DNA from: Metellina segmentata
Lineage: Eukaryota > Arthropoda > Arachnida > Araneae > Tetragnathidae
Direction of reading: 5' to 3'
DNA length: 64,000 bases
Assembly: GCA_947359465.1 (NCBI GenBank)
Contig: OX375874.1
Span: forward strand, 90,833,672 to 90,897,671
Part shown: in pieces, positions 24,125-35,661 of the stretch
Numbering within the stretch: the stretch's first letter is position 1
Layout of the letters: every line of letters begins with the position of its first letter
Notes under the pieces: model-generated
Database searches by the model: none
Told to the model about the DNA's origin: nothing
The model's input: the letters and a program-made list of their open reading frames with translations, nothing else
Translations under genes and position numbers: made by a program

Positions 24125-24330
24125 ACAAGGGGCCATGGGTATAAATTGAATAAGACACATTTTAATCGGGATTTAAGGAAAAACTACTATTTTAATAGGG
24201 TAATAGACAGTTGGAACGCGTTGCCAGAGAATATAGTGAATTCAAAGGGAGTGTACGAATTTAAGATACAATTGGATAGTCAGTGGGAATTGGGTGTTCA
24301 TAAACAAAGGACCAGCCTTGTTGGGCTTGA
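24125..24330 (+). pseudogene. C-terminal tail of a CR1/Jockey-like LINE reverse transcriptase
   Basis: The frame reads FNRDLRKNYYFNRVIDSWNA, then LPENIV and a Phe-Lys-rich helix ending FKIQLDSQW. This matches the conserved extreme C-terminus of non-LTR retrotransposon ORF2 proteins (R-NFFSNRVVNVWNSLP type). Only this end is present, as expected of a 5'-truncated insertion. The hydrophobic frame after about 24310 is not part of the match. Confidence 0.75.
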
Positions 24331-25167
24331 GCCTGTAGCTGATCGTCAATATTTGTATTCCGTTTTGTTTCTATTGATTATATCTCTTGATGTAGTTGCT
24401 TTAATATTCTGCTGTGCTTATAAAGTTTAAATTACTCGTAAAACTTTAAGCTATTGCAAAAGTCGAAACACATAATTTTTATTTAGAACTAAAGCAGAAA
24501 TATAAGCTTATATAAAGCGAAATGTTTTTCTTTTTCTGCAGATTTATTGCGATTGAGTTAGAGGTTTCGGGGATAATTTTACAGGGTCTTCTAAACAAGG
24601 GTTTGTTTTATGTGCATGTAAAATATATTTTGGGGTCTTCAAGACCGTAAAGTTTAATGCTTCAACAACAGTTTAATGCTTCTGAAATAAACTTTTTGAA
24701 ACTAAACTAACGTCATATATTTTTCATCTGAATTTTTTTTTTTTTGGTTGATTCTTGACCAGCTCCCCGGGAAAGACCCCTTGACAATATTCTAAGAGGT
24801 GATCAAGCTGTGCAGTTAACAAATAGATTTAATTGAGACACGTTTTTACAAAAGAGAACAAATGCTAAAATTGGAAAAATATCTTTTTTGATTGATCTTA
24901 TATAATATTTCAAGCGGAATCGAATGACGAGCCGACATTAAATATTATTAAAACACGACCATTGTCACAAAGCAAAGGAAATAGATATTTTTCATTAGAT
25001 GAGTGACAGAACCTAAACGTGTTCATTGATCTCTATTCTTATAAAAAAAAGGCTGTATTTTAAGTCTTTAGTATTATTTTGGAAGAAATCGGCATGCTTC
25101 CTTCACTTGACCACCTCTTGACGAAGGAAGAAAAAAAAGGGAAAGGAAGTTTCAATGTATACATTGT

Positions 25168-25290
25168 ACTAGAGCTGCAAAATGGGCTATTGACGACGGT
25201 CCAGAATCAATGCCATAGGAGATCCGAGGACACTACCTCATAATTTTTAACCACGGTCAGATGACGCACCTGATATGTCTTCAAACTTTC
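25168..25290 (-). mobile_element. SINE fragment
   Basis: Reverse-oriented core of the main SINE: GGGCTATTGACGACGGTCCA, GATCCGAGGACACTACCTCA and ACCACGGTCAGATGACGCAC. No head. Confidence 0.7.
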
Positions 25291-26029
25291 ACACACTTTG
25301 AATATGTTGCCAGTACACTTACTTAAAATATTAAACAATTAGAAAAATATTTTCTAATTGTTAATAAGTCAACTAATGTCTCGAATAAATCACAATTTAC
25401 ACATGTATATTGCTTTACAATTGAAGGAGGAAGAGTAAGTAGTATGAAGGTCTTTTTTCCAATAGTAAAATGAATACAAGGCAGCAACAACACTTTCAAA
25501 TCTTATTTTGAGGCATATTAAAGACTTTGCGGTGAAAAAATCGTCATACAGAGATGCGACGGAAGTGCAATGGTGGCTTCTTCATAAAAGATTACAAGCC
25601 AATAGTAAGGCGTCTTTTCCGTAAGCCCCTAATGTTCACTGCTATGAACACTGCTTAAATTTAGCACTGTCCCATAGTGATTCAAACATACCCTAATCGG
25701 TAGTACTGTTGACGATAAAAGTCCGAACTTCGCCTAGTTTTTTGGCCATGTTAAAATATCAGATATGAAACATGCTAATCATTTTGTTCTTCAAGAGCAT
25801 TTGGCAAGTGTAGAAAACTTTGAATTTTTCCTTCTACTTGCAATTTTCTACAGTATATTATATAACTGATATTTTATTCAATGTGCTTCAGAAGTCATCA
25901 TTTCATGTTTCTTACTGTGGAAGCAATACAACAGAAATTACAATTAAATTAAAAAAAACCGCTTTGAAGGAGTATAAGAAGAAACAATTTCGAATTTTGG
26001 AGAAACTACGAAACGTGCCAACTAAAACA

Positions 26030-26255
26030 CCGAGGGGGCTGATGCACGTCAAATCCGTCGTGGCTCAAATGTACTCACGTTGTGTGGAAGTTTGAAAAGG
26101 TGGAATTACAATTAACTGGCCAGCTCAGGTGTTGCCTCGTTATATGACCGTGGTTCTGAATTACATGGTACTGCCCTCGGGACTCCTTCGGGATTTATTC
26201 TAGATCGTCGTCAATAGCCCGCTGTGTAGCTCTAGTAAGACGTAAATTGAATGAC
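26030..26255 (+). mobile_element. SINE copy without head, with a small insertion
   Basis: Body phrases GATGCACGTCAAATCCGTCG, CCAGCTCAGGTGTTGC, CGTGGTTCTGAATTACATGG and TCGTCGTCAATAGCCCG occur in family order. About 20 bp of extra sequence sits before CCAGCTCAG. Confidence 0.7.
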
Positions 26256-26529
26256 CCCGTTCCCTCTTAAATTGATTTGGTTTGTTTGCGAAAACACTTG
26301 GCCTTCAGTAAAGTAGGACAATTTTAGTAATCTTTGCTTAGTATTATTTCTTATTTATAGTATTTTTTAGTATTGGATAGTTACAGTGGTCTTTAAGATT
26401 TTGACAGTGTTTTTAAAAAGGTAGTAAAAAGTAAAAAGACTCTTTGGGTAATAAGTTGGGTCACCGCACGTCCCTGGGGCTGCCTCCTAGTTTAGATCCT
26501 GGGTACGCCCTTGTAGTATAACATGAAAA

Positions 26530-27758
26530 CAAGGTGGAGCGCGGTAAATTGCTTTTTTAGAATTCATGCTGTGGCGGCGCTGTTGGTCGAAGAGAGGGGA
26601 GAGTGGGCGTGGTTTATAGCGACCAACGGGAGGTTTGTATTCATCTGATGTTCAGTTGCCATAATGCAGTAGACACGTGATGAGCGCTCATTTTGTGTTA
26701 AAGTATATTTCTCGAATTCCCACTCGATCCTTGCAGTGCAGCGTGCTTTTCGTTTGCAATTTACAGTTCCCCCACGCGGACGTGTTCCTGGACGGCAATC
26801 AATTGTAAATTGGGCAAGTGCATTCAGAACAACAGGGGATGTGTCATCTGTACGAGGAGGACCTGAGAGAAGCGTTAGAACACCACAAAATGTCGAACGA
26901 GTTAGAGCAGCAGTACTGCAATCTCCAAAACGCTCAGCTCGGAAACAAGCATTTGCTCTTGGCATTTCAAGGCGTTCTCTCTACCGGATTCTTCATAATG
27001 AACTGAATTTTCACTTGTATGAAATGTGCGTCGTCCAGCAACTGTCAGTACGGGATTATGTAACACGAAGAACATCTTGTGAAGACATGCTTGCAACCAT
27101 ACCCAGTGACGCAAATATGTTCTTTTCTGATGAGGCACATTTTCACCTCAGTGGGTGTGTAAACAAACAGAATATGCGGCACTGGAGCGAAACGAACCCC
27201 AAGGAAATTCACCAGAGACCCCTGCACTTAGACTTGGTTCGTTACTTAACTATGCTGCAAAAGTTTTTCCAGCAGGCTTTCGGGACAATGCAATTACAGG
27301 ATACCTGGTTTCAACAAGACAGTGCCACAGCACACACAGCGGGCATTACCATGAATGTTTTGAGGCAAACGTTTCCTGGAAGAATTATCTCTCGGATAGG
27401 GGATCTCAACTAGCCCACACGCTAACAAAGCCCCATGGAATTTTTTTTCTTTGGGGTTACCTGAAGTCGAAGGTGTATTGCAACCGTCCTAACACCCTGA
27501 AAGACCTACAGAACAATATCGAGGCTGAAATTGCAAGAATACCAGAGAACATGCTTGAAAGAGTGCATGAAAATTTCAGAAAACGACTGCAGCAGTGTGT
27601 GGATCGTGAAGGTAGACATTTGCCAGATACACGGTTTAAAACCATGTAATTAGAAACTTCCATTATTGTCCAATGAGAAAAATAAAAATGTAAGTTTCTA
27701 AGTGTTCATTATTTTTTTATTTCATTCCCAAATCAGCAAATTAACGTGCTCCACCCTG
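26530..27758 (+). mobile_element. DDE (IS630/mariner-type) transposon, decayed
   Basis: The left end CAAGGTGGAGCGCGGTAAAT and the reverse complement of the right end CAGGGTGGAGCACGTTAATT are inverted repeats. The right end is followed by TA (27759-27760); the left target is decayed. One transposase spans the middle on the + strand (separate entry). Confidence 0.75.
26736..27649 (+). pseudogene. Transposase with DUF4817-like start, frameshifted
   Basis: The first frame (to 27413) reads through a helix-turn-helix region around SIVNWASAFRTTGDV and ISRRSLYRILHNEL. It then shows the first catalytic Asp in MFFSDEAHFHLSG and the second in WFQQDSATAHTAG. A stretch between RPLHLDLV and RYLTMLQKFF is shorter than expected for the family, suggesting an internal deletion. 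Reading continues in another frame as FFLWGYLKSKVYCNRPNTL, then ends ERVHENFRKRLQQCVDREGR. The third catalytic acid expected just before FFLWG is not visible (GIFFLWG). It is inactive by frameshift, stop and probable active-site loss. Confidence 0.8.
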
Positions 27759-27929
27759 TATTAGCAGTGAAGCCAGTGTCTTGAAACCTCAAAGAACTAG
27801 TGAAAAAGCCTGGAGTTTCCAAAATTCAGTCCTGGAGTACGACTATTCTTTTGCGCACGGCCTCGTCTACCCCCCCCCCCATAAATGAAATCTGTGTACG
27901 CCACTGCTCGACATATTTTACCTGGTAGG

Positions 27930-28200
27930 TAGGTATTTAATTAACGTCATATTGGAGCGACACAACAGGCTATTGGCGACAGTAGGGTATCAATTCCAAA
28001 GGGTAATTGGTAATTATTAGTTAACGTCATACTAGAGCAACACAACGGAATATTGACAACGGTCCGGGATCAATCCCTTAAGGGAAAGATCCTAGGACAA
28101 CACCTCGTAATTTTGAACCACGGTCAGATGACGAAGCAACACCTGAGCTGGCACCCCATTCTCCAAACTTAAACACCAACCCAACGTGAGGACTCAATTC
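27930..28200 (-). mobile_element. Two adjacent SINE fragments
   Basis: 27930-28010 and 28015-28200 both begin with the family 3' end in reverse (TTAACGTCATAYTRGAGC, CACAACRGRMTATTG). The second continues through GGGAAAGATCCTAGGACAAC and GGTCAGATGACGAAGCAACA to the CACCCCATTCTCC motif. The first stops early, suggesting one copy landed in the tail of another. Confidence 0.7.
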
Positions 28201-28324
28201 CAAAGGGAAAGAACTGAGGACAACAGACATACCTTACCTGAACACTGCCGCTAGAGAGTAACTTGGTCTGTAAAGAATCCCATGACTGCGTGTCAACAAG
28301 GGGTTGTACATGCTGGTGGTGAGA

Positions 28325-28405
28325 GTTAGGTATTCCGTCCTACTAGAGCAACACAACGGGCTATTGACGACGGTTCAGGATCAGTCCCTTAAGGGAAAGC
28401 CGTAA
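28325..28405 (-). mobile_element. SINE 3' fragment
   Basis: Short reverse-oriented piece: TACTAGAGCAACACAACGGG, then GACGACGGTTCAGGATCAGT and CCCTTAAGGGAAAG. Confidence 0.7.
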
Positions 28406-28553
28406 TGGTATGGGATTTGTTTAGAGAGTAGGCATTTCAATGAGACCCCTGGTACATCTACAAATTTCTCTGATGGGTGAACGCTATATGTGCATCCTTT
28501 CTGATGAGTTACAGCCATTCATGTTCTGCATTCATTCTGATGGTTTCTTTAAA

Positions 28554-28756
28554 CGGGACAAGTTGGGTTGGTGTGGAAGTTTGGAGAGTGGGGTGCCTGC
28601 TCAGGTGTTGCTTCGTCATCTGACCGTGGTTCAAAATTACGAGGTGTTGTCCTCGGATCTTTCCCTTAAGGGACTGATCCCGGACCGTCGTCAATAGCCC
28701 GTTGTGTAGCTCTAGTACGACGTTAACTAAAAATTACCATTACCATTACCATTATT
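28554..28756 (+). mobile_element. SINE 3' half, well preserved
   Basis: Nearly identical to the same part of the reference copy from GTTGGTGTGGAAGTTTGGAG to the TTACCATTACCATTACCATT tail. High similarity suggests relatively recent insertion. The 85-codon frame at 28440 runs into it. Confidence 0.85.
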
Positions 28757-28921
28757 AAACGGGACAATGGGGTCGGAGGGACAGAGTCTGAACACGTAAT
28801 CTTGTGGTTGGGGGAACACTCTTCTGAGTTTGTGGTCTTGTCATATCTACCTAAATAACAAGATCTCCGTGTTATCGAATACATCTGGGATGCTGTCGAA
28901 CACAATAATTATACACAGCTA

Positions 28922-29100
28922 TGAGAGTGGGGTCCCAGATCAGGTGTTGACTCTTCATCTGACCGTGGCTTAAAATTATGTGGTGGTGTTCTAACACCTC
29001 CTGGTGTTGGTTGTCCTCATATCATTCCCTTAGGGGATTGATCCCGGACTGTCGCCAAGAGCTCGTTGCGTTGCTCCTGTGTGACGTTAATTGAATTACC
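28922..29100 (+). mobile_element. Diverged SINE 3' half
   Basis: Phrases GAGTGGGGTCCCAGATCAGG, CATCTGACCGTGGCTTAAAA, GGGGATTGATCCCGGACTGT and GACGTTAATTGAATTACC follow the family order, with an extra ~15 bp repeat of CACCTCCTGGTGTTG type in the middle. Confidence 0.7.
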
Positions 29101-29169
29101 AATTTCCTAATTATCAAGTAACATATTAAATTGTAAGTAACATTTTTTGAATTTTTAAACATTTGTGCA

Positions 29170-29472
29170 TGAAGCTAGGTCGTACATTAACTTAAATTAT
29201 AGCAGCCCAACAGGTAATTGGTGTACGTGATCAATCCCAATGGGAAAGAATCGCGGACAACTCCATTCTTTATAACCCAATTCAGATGACGAGGTGAACA
29301 ATTGAGCTGGCACCCCACTCTCCAACTTCCAAACAACGCCAACGGGGGGGGGGACATTTGAGGCCCTGACAGATATAAAGTGCACCAGTCCCCCTTGTAC
29401 ACAACGGTATTTGGTTGGATTTGAACTCCAAACTCTGTTACTTTTCTACTAATCTACCAACCGGGCTACCCT
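29170..29472 (-). mobile_element. Full-length SINE, reverse orientation
   Basis: Read on the minus strand it starts with a tRNA-like head TAGGGTAGCCCGGTTGGTAG and a B-box-like stretch (GGAGTTCAAATCC), continues with GGTGCACTTTATATCTGTCA and the core, and ends near the ACGTACACC/TTAAT region at 29190. A G/C run has expanded to nine bases at 29345-29353. Confidence 0.75.
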
Positions 29473-32276
29473 AAAAGGTAAAAATAACCAATCAGAAATT
29501 ACTTGAATATCAGGAATATTTCCGCAGGCATCTATGATATGTGATGTGGCATCATCGTGGAAAATGAAAACTGAAAGATTGGAATCCGGCGATATTGTTA
29601 AACAGATGTCAGATATATAGCACCCTTTAATTATTTACATGTTTATTGTGTGTAGCACATCAGCACGAAAACTACATGAAATTTTCTGAAGCATGATTGA
29701 ACTGTTCGGTTCGTAAAGGTAATCAAAATTGCTATGTTTGGGTTCAAACTATGTACTTTATCGTGTTAATTGCCTTTTTTCTTTTAAATTCGTACAATTT
29801 AACATTTTTTTTTACCCCTATAAGCATGTCAACTAAACATTAGCTTTTATACTTTGAATTCGCAAAACTATAGTCAAGCAACAGTTTTAAGCGAATGACT
29901 TTCATAATCCAAATTAATAACACGAGACCAAAAAAAAAATACATTTTGAACTTCCACTGTAAACTTTATAAGGTAGATTACGTTCCAGACATATTTTTCA
30001 CACCTCTGATGAAAAAGTGAATGTGCTTGTTGATTGAAAAATGTAAAACTAAATGCTGAAGCACTGTAAACAAGATTTTTTTTATAAAGTGTACAAATAA
30101 AATATTAAAAGCATATAGTTTTTAGTAACTTTACTGATAAATTTTTAGTGTAAACAAAGTATTGTTTGCAACGAAAGTTGTTCTGTAAAATGCCACAAAA
30201 ATATGCTGTAAAAGCACTTGTAAATGTTCATTTAGAACTTTTGTGAGACTTCATGTTTAAGAACTTCTGAAATGTTGCAAGAAAACTATTATTTTAGCTC
30301 AGCAGAGTAATGAGATTTAAAAGTAGGTCTGGCAGTGGATTAAGTAAAATGAAAATGCAAAGAAAGGTTGATTTTGTTGCATTAAAAAGAAGTGATTAAT
30401 CTTCCGAAAATAACATTGAAAATAATGTATCTTTTATTAATTATTGTTCAATAATCACTGAATTTTGTTTATTATGTGTTGAATTTTTCATTCAGAGGAA
30501 CCATGTTTCAAGTTCAAAGGACTTTGTAAACTGAATACATTGGCTAAACTAGTGTAATGCTTAGTAAATGTGGGATTCAACAAGCTGCAAAGTGTTAGTC
30601 AGAAAAACATTGCATGACCATGGCACCTAAAGAATTTGGTCTGGCACCTAGGTTTTCAATTCCTGCAAAAAACGTTTATTATTTATGAATTTATTTTTTA
30701 TTTTTTGGGCCATAAAAGGTCAAAATGTCTAATGTAGATAGTAAAAATTTTATTGTTTATTATCTCAGTCACTATAAATAGCATTTACTATGTGTGTAAA
30801 AGTTCTGCGATATACTCAGCGTTTAAAAAAAATTAGTATGATATGTATTGCAAAGGTCCCCTAGCTCCTAAAAAATTGGGCTGGCTCCTAATTTTTTTTA
30901 TTTTTGTCATCCTTTGCAGTAAAAGCTAGTTATTAAGCTGAATTTCAAAAAGTTCTTGTTTGGAACCTGTACTATGCTTGTTGCATCATCTGTATGCCTA
31001 TAAAATTTTCAATTTTTATTTACTTATATACATTTTGGCTAATGGTGGTCCATCCCTTCTACAAACTCTTATCATTTTATTAATAGTATGGTAAATTAGG
31101 TCTTCGTAACTTTTGCAGAAGAAGTATGGTACTTACAAATGTCATAAATTTTAAACGGTGACTATTTGATTGATTAAAAAGGGCCAAAGTTCAGTTATAG
31201 CTCATTGGTTCTTTTATTTATTCAATAATGTATTTATATCTCTTGCTGCTGATATCTTTGGACAGAAGAGATTAGATAGCTGGTTGGAGTGAAAAATCTA
31301 TCATATATAGAGTGAGAAATTTCTCTTGGAACAATTCTTATGGACTCTTGTGTAGCAAAAAAGGCATTCTTTATGGACTCAAGTAAGGTAAAGCAGCTGT
31401 AATGCAACAGGGTTCTAGTTTTGTAATTTGAAATCTTCTGATAAAACTTTTTGTGATAATTCAACTTACTTTGTAATGTAGTTACATTTATTTTTGAAGT
31501 AATTATGCTATCACCAGTAGCATAGCGTAATATTGATAACTGGAGATGCAGAGATTGGATTAAAAGTAAAAATATTTAAGACTTTAGACAATGTTATTAC
31601 AGGAGTGGTAAAAGGAGAGAAAGATAGTTTCACTAGGACCCACTGTACATATTATCTGGACTAAATGCTAGACTCGTTAAGAAGCATGGAATAGAGGGAA
31701 AAGTCTGAAGGCATCCAATTGCGTATGACAAATGCCATTAATCAATCATAGTTGGAAACCATTGGAGGCTGAAGGGACTGGGCATCAGCCTTCTGTGGTC
31801 AGCTTTTTGCTGGGAAATGGAATGAAGTTGTGTTAGAAACTGACATCTGACTCAGATTTTTGTAAATTAATCGTCATTTTATTTTCCAGTTTTATTAAAT
31901 TTAGCTATTTTTCCGTTGAATTTTAACTTTTGTAGGAAGATGCCTTGCTACAATGGCACTGGCTGTCACCATCTTTTAGGGATCCTGTATTGCACTTTGA
32001 GCAAAGCTTTACCAAAAATTAAGAAACAGAGAATTGAAGGTTATGGTATAACACTAGTATTTTCAAATGCATGAAGATAAAACTGATAAATTACACATCC
32101 ATGCCTGCTTGTTTTATCTGAAACATTTCCAACTGCACTGTGTCTAGAAATTTGGTAACCTGTTTGTCAAATGCATCTAAAATACTGGTATATATTGTTT
32201 TATTACATTATATAAAATTTTAAACACATTATAAAAATGAGTTTGAAGTATTTATATTTTTCTTATTTCTTAATAG
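29473..32276. other. Non-coding DNA upstream of the zinc-finger exon
   Basis: AT-rich, with no clear gene. The phrases GGCACCTAAAGAATTTGGTC (30620) and AGCTCCTAAAAAATTGGGCT (about 30862), each followed by CTGGC-CCTA, are diverged direct copies and may be remains of one repeat. The zinc-finger gene's 5' exon(s) probably lie somewhere here but could not be placed. Confidence 0.35.
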
Positions 32277-32299
32277 GATTGATTGCACAAAACCTTATC

Positions 32300-34141
32300 A
32301 TGGAAGATAAAATTATTACTGCTGAAACTTACTTACAGATGGATGTAGACTGTGAAAACTATACATCCAAAGGACTTGACAATAATTTTTATTGCGAAAT
32401 ATGCTGCAAAAGTTTCAAATCAGCATGCAATCTTAAAAAGCACAATTTGATCCATACTGGTGAGAGACCTCATGTTTGTGACATATGCCAGAAACGTTTC
32501 ACCACTACTAGTGACTTGAAATGCCATCGCCTGGTGCATACAGGAGGGCACCCCTATGTATGTAAGATTTGTGGTAAAGGATTCCCTTCTCCAAGTAAAG
32601 TTCAAAGACACCAGTTAACTCATTCCGGTGAACGTCCTCATAAATGTGATGTTTGTTCCAAAGGATTTCGAACATCAAGTGATCTACAGAGACATAAATT
32701 GATTCATAAAACTGATTATACATATATGTGTCCATTCTGTAATAAGGGTTTTGTTTCATCCATGGATGTTGAAATGCATCGTTTAACTCACACTGGAGAG
32801 AATCCGTATCAATGCGAGATTTGCCAGAAGACATTTTCTTCTTCAAATGACCTCCAATGCCACAGTGTGGTTCATTCTTTGGAAAGACCCTTTGCCTGCA
32901 ACTCATGTGATAAAACCTTCAAATCTTTATGCAATTTAAAAAAACATTTACTACTACATTCTGGCATACGACCGCATGTTTGTGAAGTTTGTGGAAAGGG
33001 TTTCACTTCCACTAGTGATCTTCACACTCACAGCTTAAAGCATTCAGGGGCTTACCCATATATATGTCAGTTATGTAACAAAGGGTTCACTTCTCCAAGT
33101 AAACTGTCAAGGCATGTACTTACCCACACAGGTGAAAGACCGTTCTCCTGTAGTCTTTGTAACAAAGGTTTTCGAACTGCAAGTGATCTGCAACGGCACA
33201 GTGCGACTCACGAAGGCAAAGATTTTGTTTGTCATTATTGCAATAAGGGATTCAAATCGGCAAATAATCTAGAAATACATTGCCTGTCACATTTAAGTGA
33301 ACGTCCTTATGTGTGTGATACTTGCAATAAAGCATTTGCTTCCTATAATAACTTAAAAAGTCATAGTCTCTCCCATACCAGTGATCGTCCTTACATATGT
33401 GAAATTTGTGGCAAAGGCTTCAAGTCTTTTTACAATCTGAAAAAACATTGTCTCATCCATGTTGGTTATAAACCTCATGCGTGTGAATTTTGTAAGAAAC
33501 GCTTTACATCTAGTAGTGACCTTAAATCCCACAAACTTCTGCACACTGGTGGACATCCACATGTGTGTAAAATTTGTGGTAAAGGGTTTTCTTCTCCAAG
33601 TAAATTGCAGAGGCACCAATTGACCCATACTGGTTATCGTCCAGCTGCATGCGATATGTGTGAAAAGAGGTTTAGAAACAAAAGTGATCTGGAAAGGCAT
33701 CTTCAGACTCACAGAAAAACAAAACCATCTTACTCTTGTAAACTGTGTGATATGGCATTTCAAAGTGTCTTACAATTCAAAAATCATTTGCTCACTCACA
33801 ATAAAGATAGGCCGCACATTTGCCTTACATGTGTTAAGGGCTATACAACAAAAACAAGACTCAACAATCACATGCGCATGCACAAAAATCAAAAACCACA
33901 CAGATGTGATACCTGCGGAAAACGATTTTCCCTCACTAGGTTACTTGTAGCTCATATGAAGTCTCACTGCAAGGAACAAGCAAATGAGTGTGAACCCTCA
34001 GATAATGGATATTCTGAATATTTATCATTAACTGACTTGCCTCTTGAAAGCCATGTTGAAGTTGAACTTCATGAAGGTGAAAGTTTTAATGTTCTCAAAA
34101 AGGAAGTGTTAGAGGATGATAATGTGCCAAATACAAATTAG
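32300..34141 (+). CDS. C2H2 zinc-finger protein, 19 fingers
   Basis: A likely nuclear DNA-binding regulator. The open frame begins at 32237, but TTTTTCTTATTTCTTAATAG (ending 32276) is a strong splice acceptor, so I take the exon from 32277 and the start as ATG 32300 (MEDKIITAETYLQ), giving 613 residues. Nineteen C2H2 fingers follow from residue 30 (FYCEICCKSF) to 556, mostly with TGERP-type linkers, then an acidic tail of about 57 residues. Fingers 1-6, 7-12 and 13-18 are three copies of one block: CNLKKH, SDL..H, SPSK..RH and SDL.RH fingers recur in order every 167-168 residues. No KRAB, BTB or ZAD domain is seen, though an upstream exon could supply one. AATAAA sits at 34143 and 34192. Target and orthologue are not recognised. 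Confidence 0.9.
   Translation: MEDKIITAETYLQMDVDCENYTSKGLDNNFYCEICCKSFKSACNLKKHNLIHTGERPHVCDICQKRFTTTSDLKCHRLVHTGGHPYVCKICGKGFPSPSKVQRHQLTHSGERPHKCDVCSKGFRTSSDLQRHKLIHKTDYTYMCPFCNKGFVSSMDVEMHRLTHTGENPYQCEICQKTFSSSNDLQCHSVVHSLERPFACNSCDKTFKSLCNLKKHLLLHSGIRPHVCEVCGKGFTSTSDLHTHSLKHSGAYPYICQLCNKGFTSPSKLSRHVLTHTGERPFSCSLCNKGFRTASDLQRHSATHEGKDFVCHYCNKGFKSANNLEIHCLSHLSERPYVCDTCNKAFASYNNLKSHSLSHTSDRPYICEICGKGFKSFYNLKKHCLIHVGYKPHACEFCKKRFTSSSDLKSHKLLHTGGHPHVCKICGKGFSSPSKLQRHQLTHTGYRPAACDMCEKRFRNKSDLERHLQTHRKTKPSYSCKLCDMAFQSVLQFKNHLLTHNKDRPHICLTCVKGYTTKTRLNNHMRMHKNQKPHRCDTCGKRFSLTRLLVAHMKSHCKEQANECEPSDNGYSEYLSLTDLPLESHVEVELHEGESFNVLKKEVLEDDNVPNTN
32387..33894 (+). repeat. Threefold six-finger repeat inside the zinc-finger exon
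   Basis: Blocks start at 32387, 32891 and 33392, a period of 501-504 bp. The third finger of each keeps CTTCTCCAAGTAAA at DNA level, and the linker before it is the unusual TGGHPYVC, SGAYPYIC or TGGHPHVC. This indicates growth by unequal exchange of a six-finger unit. Confidence 0.85.
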
Positions 34142-34864
34142 TAATAAAAATTATGATGATAAATCTGTATTTTATTAGGATTTGCAAATCAAATAAAATT
34201 TTACTGTATATTGTAAAACTTGAATTTCATTTTAAAACTTTCCATTTCGAAATGTCCATTCAGTGCACTTCAAAAGTTCTGTAATTCACGAGTATATGTT
34301 ATGATTTTCTTCAAATATACTTTATTCAGTCAAATTCTATTGCCCTTTTTACACATTTTAAACTTGTATTTTAGTTGTATTTTTTTGTTAAAGGGACTTC
34401 TAGTCTATTTTTATCTCATTGTTTTGTTTGATTTAAGATAACCCATTACTTTTTAAGATTGAAATTTTGTCACTTTAAAAAATAGCCATGTACTATGCTA
34501 GAATACGTGAGTTAAGTTGGTCATATCAGCAGATTTCATTAATTATATTAACCCTCCTGGTAGTTGTCTCAACGAGGAATCTCGTCTCTAGCAATACTGA
34601 TCATATCTTGATTTTGTCATTGTCAAACAGATTTATAACATGATATTTTGTCATTAGCAAAATTGATCAGATTTTATTGGACAACATAACTCGTAACCAC
34701 TTAAAGAGGGTTTAAGAAACTTGAAAATGAGACCTAGGTCAGGATGCATGTCATTTTGAACAAATAAGTTGAAAATTTTCCATTCGGAAATACCCAAAGA
34801 AAATGATCCTGTTTCCCTAAAAATAACTGGTTTCCCTACTTTAGGGACACTAAATTTATTTGGT

Positions 34865-34950
34865 TGATAGGTATTTTAATTAACATCACATTGGTATTGA
34901 TAGTGTTTAATTAACGTCACACTGGAGCAACAACGGACTATTAACGTCGC
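34865..34950 (-). mobile_element. SINE 3' fragment
   Basis: Reverse-oriented tail: TTAACATCACATTGG and TTAACGTCACACTGGAGCAA, then a CAACGGACTATTAACG end. The doubled tail start suggests two nested events. Confidence 0.6.
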
Positions 34951-35024
34951 GATCGGCGATTATAAATATAACTTGAATGTAGTGGCACCAACTTGGGGGA
35001 ATTTATAACAAATATTCGTAATTA

Positions 35025-35661
35025 CGAGGGCTGTTCAATAAGACTATTTTTATTGTCGCGAAACCACTCGTTACAATATTAATTTCTGCGGAATAAAAAA
35101 ATGTTGCTGGTCTGTTCTTACAAAGAAAAGTCATAGATGGTGTGCCAGAGTGTCACGTGACTAAACGCAAGCTTGTTTCGCCTTTGAACAGCGTTATGCG
35201 ATTAAATTTTGTGTTCGTTTGCGAAAATCAGCATTCGACACTTTTAGTATGAAACACGAGGCTTTCCACGATAAAGCCAAGTGTGTTTCAGTACAACATG
35301 CCTGATGGTAATCGCTGTCTCTGTGATGGATGTTGAAGATCTTCCCAAAAGTTTTATGCCATCTAAAAACACTTTCCCTCGTCATTGCTTCATCGCAAAA
35401 ACCTCACGTATTATGCTAAAAGAGTCCGATGCCGATTTTTGCAAACGAACACAAAATTTAATTGCATAACTCTGTTCGGAGTCGCGGCGAAACAAGCTTG
35501 CGTTTAGTCACATGACACTCTGGCACATGAGTTGTTTTTTTTACAGTTTTGTTTTGTTTGTTTAAACAGACCAGCAACATTTCTTTATTTCACAGAAATT
35601 AATGTTGTGATGAGTGGTTTCGTGACAGTGTAAAATTAATCTCATTCTGTTGAACAACCTA
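35025..35661. mobile_element. Palindromic mariner derivative (two 5' ends head to head)
   Basis: Starts after TA with CGAGGGCTGTTCAATAAGAC. The right end in reverse complement begins AGGTTGTTCAACAGAATGAG. The ~255 bp arms align along their length (CGAAACCACTC, TTAATTTCTG, AAATGTTGCTGGTCTGTT, GTGCCAGAGTGTCA). Both arms, read inward, encode the start of a mariner transposase: AIKFCVRLRKSAFDTFSM (left) and AIKFCVRLQKSASDSFSI (right), then after a frameshift VFRWHKTFGK on the right only. The element is thus an inverted duplication of a mariner 5' end, with no catalytic part and no intact frame. Confidence 0.8.

Noticed and set aside
26564..26965. 133-codon minus-strand frame
   Set aside because: Shadow of the + strand transposase and upstream element sequence.
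33353..33763. Minus-strand frames under the zinc-finger exon (also 32420-32906)
   Set aside because: Antisense shadows of the finger array; their periodicity comes from the fingers.
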